From: a bacterium
GTDB taxonomy: Bacteria > Armatimonadota > UBA5829
Direction of reading: 5' to 3'
DNA: 64,000 bases
NCBI GenBank assembly: GCA_021372295.1
Contig: JAJFUS010000032.1
Location: 1 to 64,000, forward strand
A program made the position numbers and the translations under genes. How positions within the stretch are numbered: position 1 is the first letter of the stretch; each line of letters starts with the position of its first letter. Shown here piece by piece: positions 1 to 9,137 of this stretch. The notes below the pieces were generated by a model. That model searched no databases. It had not been told where the DNA came from and saw only the letters and a program-made list of their open reading frames with translations.

Positions 1-821
1 GGTAATCAGCACAGGTAACTGAAGTATAACATATTACGCACCGCTTAACAATAACAGACTACAACTTCAACCAATCGGTCAACTTGCGGATTGCACTATT
101 CAATACACCAAGTGGTCTGCATGATTTTTTACAATATACAAGCTCTCGTTTGTGCCGCATTGTCGGCGCAAAATTCTTCTGCATGCACTGAGATTTTTAT
201 TAGCAGCTTTTTCAGAGGAATGTTTAGAATAACTAGCGTAGAGGTATATAACTGGGTATTAGCATGTATTTTCAATCAACTGTTTCGCTAATATTTTTGT
301 GGCAAGCGTCCGATAAATACAATGCAGAGCATGGCAAAACCACTGGTTTAGCTGCGAAAAACTGGGCGATTTTGCGCTCAAAAATGTGTTTTCGTTTCGT
401 ATGCACGCGGTTTTGGCATTAATCTTGCTGAATAGTTCTAATGAGAAAGAAGTAATTAAAAAAATTACAGAGGATGGTGGTGGAGCTTTGTCGTAATAGA
501 CAATGTAACACTCCGCGAGTTCCGCTGGCGGAATTCTTCTTCGATTTGCGGTTAGCCGCATTAGTTCGCGACCCCGGATGCGTTGTCAGGGGATGATAGT
601 CGGTCTGCTGTCATGGTGGGCTTGGGTTTGACAGGGACGTTTTGAAGTTGATGCTGGCAGGATGAACACTATGGTTTGGGGCTGGTTGCAGGACCGGCTA
701 ATTGGCGGGCAGGCAGCGATAATTAAGCTGGACACACTATGTGTCGGCGATGACAGGCCGGAGACGGTAGTTTAGTCAATGATTCCTGTTATGAGGTAGT
801 AGTGAGGAAGGAGGCTTGTCG
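1..821. other. Non-coding, AT-rich region before the sigma factor gene
   Basis: No convincing gene is visible in these 821 bases. The short open frames have no family resemblance and no ribosome binding site. Small inverted repeats occur at 518-535 (arms around TTCCGC/GCGGAA), 547-560 (TGCGG/CCGCA) and 731-745 (GACACA/TGTGTC), so the right part could be a structured leader of the sigma factor mRNA. A TTGACA lies at 628-633 but has no good -10 partner. Base composition looks more AT-rich than in the following genes. Confidence 0.5.
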
Positions 822-1715
822 ATGAGCAGTGATTTGCTCGAGTTGACAGAGCCCGAAACAGAAGAAGCGCTGCCCGAAGCTTCTGACGTAGGCGATTCGA
901 TGGATATGTACCTCACTCGAATCGGCCGATGGCCCCTTTTAGGGGCGGATGAAGAACGCGATCTGGCAAGAAAAGCAAAAACCGGGAACGATCTCGCCAA
1001 GCGTAAGCTCGTCGAGAGTAACCTCAAGCTCGTGGTCAGCGTGGCTAAGGTGTATTCCCGTTCAGGATTGCCATTGCCGGATCTAATTCAAGAGGGCAAT
1101 ATAGGCCTAATCAAGGCAGTGGATTCCTTCGATCCGGAGAAGGGATTCAGGTTCAGCACCTATGCGGTCGCATGGATTCGACAGGCCATCACAAGAGCCA
1201 TCGAACGCCAGGGACGCGCTATCAGGGTGCCGAGCTATGTAGTTCAGTCTATCAGGAAGCTCCACAAGGTCGAGTCGTCTTTCGCAAGCGAGTTCGGAAG
1301 AGAGCCGACCGTGGAGGAGCTGTGTGAGCAAACGCAATTGCCAAGGGAGAAATTGCTGCGTTTGCTTGAGGCGTCGGAGGCACTCGTTTCGCTGGACGAG
1401 GGAATTAAAGACGATAATAACACATCGCTTCTCGAACGGCTCAACGACGCTCATGCGTCAAATCCTGAGGATGATGCTCTGCATAAGGAAGGGCTCGAAG
1501 TTCTGAACCAACTTATGTCCTGGCTCAGTCCCCAGGAAAAGCTGATAATCGAAAAGCGATTCGGGCTGGCAGACGGGATGACCTCTACTCTACAAGAGAT
1601 AGGCGTCCAGCTCAACATCACCAGAGAGCGCGTCAGACAACTTGAGGCGAGAGCCTTAAAAAAGATGCGCACCGCGGTGACAAGGAACTGGCTGGAGACC
1701 TACTTTGAAACCTGA
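822..1715 (+). CDS. RNA polymerase sigma-70 factor, RpoD-like group
   Basis: This 297-residue protein directs RNA polymerase to promoters. Region 1.2 is seen near the N-terminus (DSMDMYLTRIGRWPLL), region 2 in the middle (GFRFSTYAVAWIRQAITRAI), then region 3, and a C-terminal region 4 helix-turn-helix ending ITRERVRQLEARALKKMR. Region 1.1 is absent and the length is short for a primary sigma factor, so it could be a group 2 or 3 factor; the sequence alone does not decide. ATG 822 is chosen because AAGGAGG (808-814) lies 7 bases upstream, whereas TTG 816 would be too close. The LuxR-type gene follows closely and may share its mRNA. Confidence 0.92.
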   Translation: MSSDLLELTEPETEEALPEASDVGDSMDMYLTRIGRWPLLGADEERDLARKAKTGNDLAKRKLVESNLKLVVSVAKVYSRSGLPLPDLIQEGNIGLIKAVDSFDPEKGFRFSTYAVAWIRQAITRAIERQGRAIRVPSYVVQSIRKLHKVESSFASEFGREPTVEELCEQTQLPREKLLRLLEASEALVSLDEGIKDDNNTSLLERLNDAHASNPEDDALHKEGLEVLNQLMSWLSPQEKLIIEKRFGLADGMTSTLQEIGVQLNITRERVRQLEARALKKMRTAVTRNWLETYFET

Positions 1716-1733
1716 GAGGGAGGCATGGAAGGC

Positions 1734-1985
1734 ATGGAGAGCACCGAGCGAATGGTGGTCAGTAGTACCGCCGAGGTGGATGAACTGGCTCGGCTTACGG
1801 ACAGAGAACGCGAGATTCTCAAGCTGATTTTCGACGGAAAGTGCTCGAACGAAGTTGCTCACACATTAGAAGTGAGCAAAAGAACAGTGGATTTCCACCT
1901 GGCAAAAGCATATTCCAAGCTGGGGGTATCCAATAGGTTTCAGGCCTTTAAGAGGGCCGTGGAACTCGGAATAGTTGTAGCTTAG
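1734..1985 (+). CDS. Stand-alone LuxR/GerE-type helix-turn-helix protein
   Basis: An 83-residue protein made almost entirely of a LuxR C-terminal DNA-binding domain: LTDREREILKLIFDGKCSNE, then VSKRTVDFHLAKAYSKLG. There is no receiver or ligand domain, so it is either a constitutive regulator or partnered with another protein. ATG 1734 is preferred because GGGAGG (1718-1723) is 10 bases upstream; ATG 1725 sits only one base after it. It follows the sigma factor gene by under 20 bases, which suggests a joint transcription-control unit. Confidence 0.85.
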   Translation: MESTERMVVSSTAEVDELARLTDREREILKLIFDGKCSNEVAHTLEVSKRTVDFHLAKAYSKLGVSNRFQAFKRAVELGIVVA

Positions 1986-1993
1986 ATGTAAAA

Positions 1994-2023
1994 CAAGCCA
2001 GTCGACGCATGTCGGTTGGCTTG
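1994..2023 (+). terminator. Hairpin after the LuxR-type gene
   Basis: A 13-bp stem (CAAGCCAGTCGAC pairing with GTCGGTTGGCTTG, two G-T pairs) closes a GCAT loop 8 bases after the stop codon. The following sequence is CTTTGTAATTG, so the T-tract is weak. It probably ends the sigma-LuxR transcript. Confidence 0.55.
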
Positions 2024-2142
2024 CTTTGTAATTGCTCGGCAATATCTGGTAGATCATCCGTCATTGCAAGATGTAAGATACATGCTTGTGTAAGTGAACT
2101 CTTGCGTCGCAGGATTCGTCATATTCAAAGGGCGTTGGTTTG

Positions 2143-2151
2143 TGTTAGAAT
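2143..2151 (+). promoter_or_regulatory. Extended -10 promoter element of the CHAT gene
   Basis: TGTTAGAAT is an extended -10 (TGn plus TAGAAT) 25 bases before the GTG start. No good -35 is visible at 17-18 bases. The same nine bases recur upstream of the ricT-like gene (29241-29249). Confidence 0.4.
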
Positions 2152-2176
2152 CTTGTATGGTATCGCTTAAGGATGG

Positions 2177-5100
2177 GTGGTCTTGCTCAAGGGAATAGCA
2201 AAAACTGTCGGGACGGCTGTCCTGATTACAATTTTTTCTGCGGGCGCATCCCTTTCTCAGATTGCTGCCGACAAAACCAGGATCATGGCGCAGCTTGCTC
2301 AAGCGACCAAGACCCAGTTTTCCGTACGCGTGTCCTCATCGGTTAAGTCCAACCACGACCAGACAGCTCAAATTGCGCTTGACCTGATTGTTTACAGATG
2401 GCTAGTGCGCTCATCGGATATGCCTTTGGATGTCGCCAATATTCAGAGCATCATCCCGGCGCTTACAAAAGAAATCGGCGACCCGACGATCATCTGGGCA
2501 ATGCAGATATTCTCTCCTGTCGAAAGAAATGCCGGAACGATCACCCTGCCGCCGACAAACGACGAACGAGTGCCCCTCTTGTCCGACCTGCAAAGAGAGT
2601 ATCGGACGGCTGTCGATTATAAGGAATCACATCCCGTCGAGGCTGTCAATTCACTAAAAGAACTCGTCACGATATGTCAGAAGCTCCACCTGGATTTGTC
2701 GGAAGCGATTATCTGCAAAGAACTCGGCGATCACTATCTCTACGACATGGCTCTATATCGGCAGGCAGACAAATGTTACAGCGGCGCGCGCTGGACTTTC
2801 CCGGCATACAACTGCGTGCAGTCCGCCGCCATCCTTTATGACGATTACGGCACGCTGAATGTTGAGACCGAGCTATATACCTCCGCAGCCGAATACTATA
2901 TACTGGCAGCTCAACAATGGCTGTCGCTGGCAAGCCAAGACTCCAGCGAATTTCGCTATCGAGACAGGGCGGGTCAGGAATTCATGAAGGCAGGAGAAGC
3001 ATTCAGGGCAGCCGGGCAACCGGACAAAGCGCTCGATATTATGACCACCTACGGACTCTACCAATTACGAACGTGGGCTTATGCTGCAAAGTCTTACCCG
3101 GTTTTGATTACGAATCTGATAACCGTTGCGCAGCTCTATCTGGAGCGTGGCAACATACCACGAGCCCTGGGCCTCTTGCAGGAAGCAAAAAACGCAAGCC
3201 TTATCAACAATGACGCGCTGCTGACCGCACGAACTTACAGCACTTTGTCGGAAGTATATGCCGCAGCCCATCAGACGAACTATTCCACAGAAGCAAAACA
3301 CAAACGCGAACAAGTTCTGCGTGAAGCAGCCTCAAAAGGCGAAGCGGCAATTCTAAAACTCGAAAAATCACCATCCGCAGTCGAATCGACGCGCATGCCG
3401 CTTTACGCAAAAGCTGAAAAAGGAGCATCGGCATATTCAGCTCTTGGCGACCCGCAAAAGTGTGCGGACTTATGGCAAAGGATCGCTGCGGCATATTCAA
3501 AGGCCGGAATGTCCGATAAGATGATATCCTCAATGCGCGTATGGGCATCCGTGTTGGATGAGCAGGAAAAGCCTCAGCGCTCGCTGGAGATCAGGCGGGA
3601 CGCCGCAATGGAAGCCATCAAGGCCGGTAAAAAGACTCTGGCCGCCGATATAGTTCAGGATATGGTTCAAGCGTTTATCGACATCGGAGACCTGCAGAAC
3701 GCCGTTGAAGGCTTTACCGAGCTCGTCCCGATCATTGAAGCATCGGGGAATGTGCGCGGAGCCACGCGTGTGCTTGAGGCAAGGGGCATTCTTCTGGCAA
3801 AAAACCGACACTTTGATGAAGCCATCAGAGACCTGCAGGATGCTCGAATCAGATATATGTCACAAGTCGGCGACTTATGGTCGGCGAGCAACGTCTCACT
3901 GGAGCTTGCCGCGGCGCAGAAGTCGGCGGGACGTGCCGATGAGGCTCGAAATACTCTAAAGGCTGGAATCGACGAAATCGAATCTCGGTCACAAAGCGAA
4001 AATCTCGATCCGACCATCAACTTCAAACGAAGCCAGCTGGTCATGAATCTCTATGCGGAACTCGCAACGGCGTACGTTCGCGTCAACATGTCACCCGATG
4101 CCGAAGAACAGCTCAGAAAAGCAAAACGGTACTCCTGGCTGCCGGATCTCATAAATCAGCTGAAAGCCGACCGCAATCCGTTCGTTTCAAAGTTCGCGAA
4201 GAGCTTTGACATTATGGGCGGCAACACGATACCCGGTGAGACCAATACCCTCAGCGGCGAGCGTCTGCTGGCCCAGAACTGGTCAGCATATATTCAAACC
4301 TGCTGGATGCTCAGCGCACAGCATTCTTCGGCATATAAATGCCTGCCCGTAAACCCACTGGACTTGTACACAATGCGCGCCTCGCTGCCAAAATTGGGGT
4401 CAATTGTGGAGTATATGGTTACGGATACGTCCACTTACGTGTTCGTCTGCAAATATGACAAGCCTATATGCAGGGAAATCGCGGCTTCGCGGCAGGACGT
4501 CGAAAAACTGGTGTCGGAACTACGCAAATCGCTCAAGGACAACGAGGAAAGCCAGAACGCGGGCGTGCCGGTTCCACCTATATACGACTGGCAAGGCTCA
4601 GCGTTCACGGACATCAGCAAGCCTCTGGCCGAACTATACAACCTGCTGATAACACCGATCAAGCCCGACATTGAGACCGCGCAGATGCTATATTTCGCGC
4701 TGCCCAGCGAACTCTCGGGGTTGCCGATGCACGCTCTCATCAAACCGGGCAGCGATGAAACTCCCAAGTTCCTGATCAACGAATACGGGGTAAGTTATCT
4801 GGCGGAAGGAATGCTGGACAATCTAGTCGACGGCGCATCGGACGCGAATTCAGGCACGGAAAGACTTGCGATATTTGCTGACCCACAAAATAATCTGCCC
4901 GGCGCGCAGGAAGAGGCCAAGGCGATCAAGACCATCTACCTGAATAGCCAGTGGTATGTCGGAAAAAACGCCACTGCAGCGAGCTTTCTGGCCGAGTGCG
5001 AGAAAGCAGGCATAATACACGTAGCAGCGCATCATCGGACTGACCTCAATCCGGCGAAATTCGAGCTTATGCTTGCACCGCAGGGACAATCAGACGGCAG

Positions 5101-5440
5101 CATCACAATGGAGGAGCTTTCGACCATAGCGAACCCGCATTTGGATCTAGTGGTGCTTTCGGCATGTGACTCGATTGCGTCGTCCGACCCGATATCTTCT
5201 GGGACGTCGCGTGCGGCGGAAGTGTTCTCAATGGTGGGAGCGAAATCAATTCTGGGCGGATTGTGGAAGGTATCGGACGAAGCTGCGACTAAAGTAATGA
5301 GTGAGTTCTATCGAAATCTGAGCAAGGGCGAGTCGAAAACGCAGGCGTTGAGGAGTGCGCAGTTGGCCACAATTCAACAAAAGCAGTTCGCGCACCCGTT
5401 CTATTGGGCGTGCTTCGCGTTATATGGCAGTCCCTGGTAA
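2177..5440 (+). CDS. Exported TPR-CHAT domain protein (caspase-fold peptidase)
   Basis: This 1087-residue protein starts with a hydrophobic signal-like segment (residues about 8-28), continues with a long all-helical TPR-type region (about 100-680) and ends in a CHAT domain (about 740-1087). The CHAT His-Cys dyad is intact: His952 in HVAAHH and Cys997 in VVLSACDS. CHAT domains are caspase/separase-related peptidases. The signal-like N-terminus predicts action outside the cytoplasm. GTG 2177 follows AAGGATGG. The sigma-like gene starts 4 bases after its stop and an anti-sigma-like gene follows, so the three probably form one operon. By analogy with other TPR-CHAT proteases that control sigma factors, I infer that it cleaves a partner encoded next door; no substrate is shown by the sequence. 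Confidence 0.9.
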   Translation: MVLLKGIAKTVGTAVLITIFSAGASLSQIAADKTRIMAQLAQATKTQFSVRVSSSVKSNHDQTAQIALDLIVYRWLVRSSDMPLDVANIQSIIPALTKEIGDPTIIWAMQIFSPVERNAGTITLPPTNDERVPLLSDLQREYRTAVDYKESHPVEAVNSLKELVTICQKLHLDLSEAIICKELGDHYLYDMALYRQADKCYSGARWTFPAYNCVQSAAILYDDYGTLNVETELYTSAAEYYILAAQQWLSLASQDSSEFRYRDRAGQEFMKAGEAFRAAGQPDKALDIMTTYGLYQLRTWAYAAKSYPVLITNLITVAQLYLERGNIPRALGLLQEAKNASLINNDALLTARTYSTLSEVYAAAHQTNYSTEAKHKREQVLREAASKGEAAILKLEKSPSAVESTRMPLYAKAEKGASAYSALGDPQKCADLWQRIAAAYSKAGMSDKMISSMRVWASVLDEQEKPQRSLEIRRDAAMEAIKAGKKTLAADIVQDMVQAFIDIGDLQNAVEGFTELVPIIEASGNVRGATRVLEARGILLAKNRHFDEAIRDLQDARIRYMSQVGDLWSASNVSLELAAAQKSAGRADEARNTLKAGIDEIESRSQSENLDPTINFKRSQLVMNLYAELATAYVRVNMSPDAEEQLRKAKRYSWLPDLINQLKADRNPFVSKFAKSFDIMGGNTIPGETNTLSGERLLAQNWSAYIQTCWMLSAQHSSAYKCLPVNPLDLYTMRASLPKLGSIVEYMVTDTSTYVFVCKYDKPICREIAASRQDVEKLVSELRKSLKDNEESQNAGVPVPPIYDWQGSAFTDISKPLAELYNLLITPIKPDIETAQMLYFALPSELSGLPMHALIKPGSDETPKFLINEYGVSYLAEGMLDNLVDGASDANSGTERLAIFADPQNNLPGAQEEAKAIKTIYLNSQWYVGKNATAASFLAECEKAGIIHVAAHHRTDLNPAKFELMLAPQGQSDGSITMEELSTIANPHLDLVVLSACDSIASSDPISSGTSRAAEVFSMVGAKSILGGLWKVSDEAATKVMSEFYRNLSKGESKTQALRSAQLATIQQKQFAHPFYWACFALYGSPW

Positions 5441-5444
5441 CATT

Positions 5445-6503
5445 ATGGATACACAAAGCCTTCTTGAGGCATATTTAAACTCGCCTGGAAGCGCCGGCGA
5501 CAAATACTGGGAAGACCTCTCCGACGCGGTGAGTACGCTTGTGCACAGGTTTGTCAGCAAGAGGGAAGTTGGTGATATCGAGGACTTCGAGGAAGACTGC
5601 ATTCTCGCCATTTGGACTAAGATAAGCGCCCTAAAGACGAAAGAATCCGACGGCACAATCGACAACATCGAGGCGTTCGTTCGACGCGCCGTACATAACA
5701 GATACTGCGACGCAATCCGTCGAAAACGGCCGACATGGTATAATCTCAAGCTGGAACTGTTGGAAATCTTCTCAGGAAAAGCTAATATCGGCGGCTTCGC
5801 GCTGTGGCAGAACCCCGACACCGGGTCGCGATTGTGCGGCTTCGCGGACTGGGAAGGATCGTCCAAGCAGACGAACGCGAAGTGCCGCGAGATATTGGAC
5901 AACCACATAAACTTCCGTAACAAATTTCTTCGCAACCAGGACCCTCATGAACTGCCGACTTATGAACTTGCGGCTGCAATCTTCGACTACTGCCGGGGGC
6001 CTGTTGAAATTGATGCTCTGACAAGCTGCATGGCCGACCTCACACAGATACGCACGGCCGATCCTCTGTCGATTGACGCTCAGCCAGAAGGTGATGACGA
6101 CGCTGGATCTCCAATTGAGTGGCTGATCTCGCCGGATGTGGAAGTCGAGAAGCAAGTCGTCGATTCTGGATGGTTCAGTCACGTTATCGACTGGTTCTGG
6201 CAGGAGTTCGTACAGCTTTCCATCAAACAGCGCAAGGCTCTGTTATATGGAATGTCAGGCGATCAGGTTATGGCGCTGGCGGCGGCGGTCGGGATGAAAG
6301 AAGTCGCAAAATCGCTGGAAATGAACACCCATCAACTTGCGTCTCTAATAAGTAAGCTGCCGATACCCGACGCGCTTACCGCAGATGAACTTGGAATTCA
6401 GGCCAGGGCGGTGCCCAGTGTCAGGTTTAAGGCGTGGGGCAGAATCAGACGCCGGACAAAGAAATCTGCGCTCTCTCTTGACGAAGAGCAGGCGCTGGCG
6501 TAA
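5445..6503 (+). CDS. Divergent ECF-like sigma factor
   Basis: A 352-residue protein. Residues about 40-95 look like sigma region 2 (DFEEDCILAIWTKI, then VRRAVHNRYCDAIRRKRP), matching the way ECF factors place an RNA-polymerase-binding helix before a basic DNA-binding helix. Near the C-terminus LSIKQRKALLYG and VAKSLEMNTHQLASLISKL resemble a region 4 helix-turn-helix. The roughly 170-residue linker is far longer than in typical ECF factors and matches no domain I recognise. ATG 5445 lies 4 bases after the CHAT stop, suggesting translational coupling. The next gene encodes a zinc-finger membrane protein of anti-sigma type, which supports the sigma assignment. Confidence 0.75.
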   Translation: MDTQSLLEAYLNSPGSAGDKYWEDLSDAVSTLVHRFVSKREVGDIEDFEEDCILAIWTKISALKTKESDGTIDNIEAFVRRAVHNRYCDAIRRKRPTWYNLKLELLEIFSGKANIGGFALWQNPDTGSRLCGFADWEGSSKQTNAKCREILDNHINFRNKFLRNQDPHELPTYELAAAIFDYCRGPVEIDALTSCMADLTQIRTADPLSIDAQPEGDDDAGSPIEWLISPDVEVEKQVVDSGWFSHVIDWFWQEFVQLSIKQRKALLYGMSGDQVMALAAAVGMKEVAKSLEMNTHQLASLISKLPIPDALTADELGIQARAVPSVRFKAWGRIRRRTKKSALSLDEEQALA

Positions 6504-6589
6504 CCCGGCAAAGATGACAGTTTTTTCAAGCCGATTAATTACGTTGGCAACATTGAGTCGAGCAATGCGTCTTACTTGATTGTAGGTAT

Positions 6590-7912
6590 ATGACGATGAA
6601 ATGCGTGGATAAGACCGAACTCAAAAAGTATATAGAAGGCAAGTTGGATGCCGCAAGGCTCGTCGAGATTGACGAACACCTTTGCGCGTGTCCTGAGTGC
6701 AGGGACGCTCTGAGCAGCCTGCCGTCACTTCGACGCGCCGGTATCGATTTGGGCGCGTCGCTGCTTGGGTTCGAGGATTGTCCTGAATATGATGACATTT
6801 CGGCTTTTGCGGACGGTGCTCTACCCGTCGATCAGATGGCGCTTATACGGTCGCACATAAACTCTTGCGAGTCGTGTTTTGCTGATGTTGAGCGCATCCG
6901 GGAGATGAGGTCTCACGCAGCGCTTCGCGAAAAGATTGAGGTTCGGCCGATGGCAGGTCGACAATACGCCTCGCAGGGGTTTGGCCTGTGGAAGCGCGTA
7001 TTCGCGGGAGTTGCGGGGGCTGCTGCGATAGCCGGGGTGGCCGTTGTGATAGGTTCGTTTAACACAGCGCCCGAAAAACCGGCAATGATGGCCAGCAAGC
7101 CTCCCATAGCCGCAAAAATCGAACCGGCCGCGCCCGTTGCTGTGCCTGAGCCATTAAAGCCAAAGAACAGTGTCGTCGCTCAAAACCAGCCTGCTGTCAC
7201 GCATAATCCAGTAAAAGTTGCGTCGAACACTGGAAAAGTCATTCTTAGAGACGGCTCGTACCGGGTGATCGAACGAAACGGCCGGCTGGCGTTGTCAGGC
7301 AATAAAGAAACTTCGGCAAAAACCGCGCTCGAAGCTCGGGTAGCCGCGTCTATCGAAGAAAAGCTGCGCACCGGCAAGATCGCGCCAACAAAGCCAGTTC
7401 AAATGGCAATGGCAAATGTTCGGTTGCGAGGCGACGATGATTATACTCCTCCTCCGACGGCCCCAAAGATTATCAGTCCGTCTGGCAAGATCTTGCTGAG
7501 TGATACTCCGAGACTTACGTGGTCGAAAGTCGATATGGCGAGGTCGTATCGGGTCAGAGTTTACGACGCGCAATTTCAGCTGGTGGCCGAAGAGACGACC
7601 GTCAAGCCCGCTATCGTGTTGAGCAAAGCCCTGCACAGAGGCGAGAAATATACTTGGCGCGTGGGTGTAAGGTTCGGCGAGAACGACTCCTGGGCTGAGT
7701 CTGCGCCATCTGGGTTTAATGTGCTTTCCGCTGAGGACTACTCCTCAATTCAGAAAGTAAAGAGAGCGCTTCCGGGTTCTCATATCGCTCTGGGGACAAC
7801 GTATGAATCGCTGGGACTATATGAGGAAGCGCAGCAGGAGTATCGCGCTCTGAGACGCGCTAACCGAGAATCCTCTCTTGCGAAGAAGATGCTTTACAAC
7901 TGCAAGCCTTAG
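6590..7912 (+). CDS. Membrane anti-sigma-like protein with two zf-HC2 fingers
   Basis: A 440-residue protein. Two HxxxCxxC zinc-binding motifs of the anti-sigma (zf-HC2/ZAS) type are visible: His30/Cys34/Cys37 and His89/Cys93/Cys96. A single membrane segment (about 133-157) follows, then a Pro/Ala/Lys-rich linker, a fibronectin-III-like domain (about 285-380, PRLTWSKVDMARSYRVRVYD) and one TPR-like hairpin at the end. The predicted topology puts the zinc fingers in the cytoplasm, where they could bind the sigma factor encoded upstream, and the long C-terminal part outside, where the exported CHAT protease could reach it. The stop codon overlaps that of the convergent MFS gene by four bases. 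Confidence 0.82.
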   Translation: MTMKCVDKTELKKYIEGKLDAARLVEIDEHLCACPECRDALSSLPSLRRAGIDLGASLLGFEDCPEYDDISAFADGALPVDQMALIRSHINSCESCFADVERIREMRSHAALREKIEVRPMAGRQYASQGFGLWKRVFAGVAGAAAIAGVAVVIGSFNTAPEKPAMMASKPPIAAKIEPAAPVAVPEPLKPKNSVVAQNQPAVTHNPVKVASNTGKVILRDGSYRVIERNGRLALSGNKETSAKTALEARVAASIEEKLRTGKIAPTKPVQMAMANVRLRGDDDYTPPPTAPKIISPSGKILLSDTPRLTWSKVDMARSYRVRVYDAQFQLVAEETTVKPAIVLSKALHRGEKYTWRVGVRFGENDSWAESAPSGFNVLSAEDYSSIQKVKRALPGSHIALGTTYESLGLYEEAQQEYRALRRANRESSLAKKMLYNCKP

Positions 7913-9078
7913 GCGTCCCGCCACCTGGCGATCAGCAGTTTGAATGTAATTGCGCCAAAAAGCAGGATTATTCCCACAAGCAGGAAAATCGAGCGTAAGC
8001 CGAACATGCTGCTGATCCGACCGGCGGCAAGCGGAGCTACAAACCCGCCTAATGTGCCTGCTGACTGCTGTATGCCATAAGCTCGTCCTCGAAAACTCTC
8101 GTCCACTTCCACACAGGTGAGCGCCGCTGTGCCCGGCTGCACGGATGCCATCCAGATTCCTGTCACAAAATATAAGAGGGCAAAGACCCAAACGCTATGC
8201 GCAAGCGCCAAAACCGCGGCGCAAAACCCACCGCCCGCAAGGCCAAGCAGAACAATGCGCTCGAACCCGACTCTCTCGCCAAGTCTCGTCCACATGTGCG
8301 CGCTAAGGACAAAAGCCACTGCCGGAAGCGCGTAAATAATCCCAACAAGCCATTCGGCAGTGCTCATCTCGCCGAGGTATAAAGTAAGATACGGGTTAAT
8401 CGCATTACTGAAAATCCATGCGAAGAATATACCCGCCAATATCGCAAGCTGCACAGGAGAACGCAGCGCAATCAGGAAATCCTGAGCCAGACTGGTTTTC
8501 TCCACATCACGCGGCTTATTCGGCTCCTGCACCAGCCACCAAACGAGTAAAGTCGAAATCAACACTGCGAATCCCGAAACCAGCATAGCGCCGCGATAGC
8601 CAACCAATACTCCGAGAAGTCCTCCCAGCGCAGGGCCAACTATCAGTCCCGCAGCGGACGCAGCCTGCGCTGTGGCAACCGAACGTGGAGCGTATTCGCT
8701 GGGAGTGTTCGTGGCAATCAAGGTAACCGAACCTGGGATGAAACCCGTCAGTGCGCCGTTCAAAAATCGCAGCAAAGCCAACTGCCACGGGGCATTGCAC
8801 ACGCTCATCGCGAAGTAGATGCCCATAAGGCAAAATCCAGCTCTGATGACCATTACCTTTCGACCGTAATTGTCACCGAGCTTGCCCCAGAATGGTTGAG
8901 CAGCTATGCTGGAGATTGACTGCAGAGCAAACACTATGCTGACCCATGCGTAAAGGCTTTTGCCGACGCCCATCTGCTTGAGGAAAAGCGGAAGGAACGG
9001 AATTATCTGATTCCAACTTGCGGCAGCTAGGAAAATCGTAAGAGACAAAACACAAAGATTGCGCCGGTAGTATGGCAT
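7909..9078 (-). CDS. Major facilitator superfamily transporter
   Basis: A 389-residue membrane protein with about 12 hydrophobic segments. The MFS motif A is present between the second and third segments (GKLGDNYGRKVMV). Overall it resembles drug/H+ antiporters of the TetA/MdtG type, with residues such as GPALGGLLG matching the antiporter motif C. The substrate cannot be read from the sequence. ATG 9078 has GGGAG about 11 bases upstream. It is separated from priA by 59 bases containing a perfect inverted repeat and could be expressed separately. Confidence 0.88.
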   Translation of the reverse strand: MPYYRRNLCVLSLTIFLAAASWNQIIPFLPLFLKQMGVGKSLYAWVSIVFALQSISSIAAQPFWGKLGDNYGRKVMVIRAGFCLMGIYFAMSVCNAPWQLALLRFLNGALTGFIPGSVTLIATNTPSEYAPRSVATAQAASAAGLIVGPALGGLLGVLVGYRGAMLVSGFAVLISTLLVWWLVQEPNKPRDVEKTSLAQDFLIALRSPVQLAILAGIFFAWIFSNAINPYLTLYLGEMSTAEWLVGIIYALPAVAFVLSAHMWTRLGERVGFERIVLLGLAGGGFCAAVLALAHSVWVFALLYFVTGIWMASVQPGTAALTCVEVDESFRGRAYGIQQSAGTLGGFVAPLAAGRISSMFGLRSIFLLVGIILLFGAITFKLLIARWRDA

Positions 9079-9104
9079 TGCTGAAACAGGTCTCCCAAGA
9101 TCGC

Positions 9105-9126
9105 GACTAGATGATATGCTCTAGTC
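9105..9126. repeat. Perfect 7-bp inverted repeat between priA and the MFS gene
   Basis: GACTAGA and TCTAGTC flank an 8-base spacer. It lies upstream of the MFS start and downstream of the priA stop, without a T-tract on either side, so an operator is as likely as a terminator. Confidence 0.4.
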
Positions 9127-9137
9127 TACCACAAACG

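Noticed and set aside
91..561. Two short open frames in the left non-coding region
   Set aside because: No ribosome binding site, no family resemblance and cysteine/phenylalanine-rich nonsense composition.
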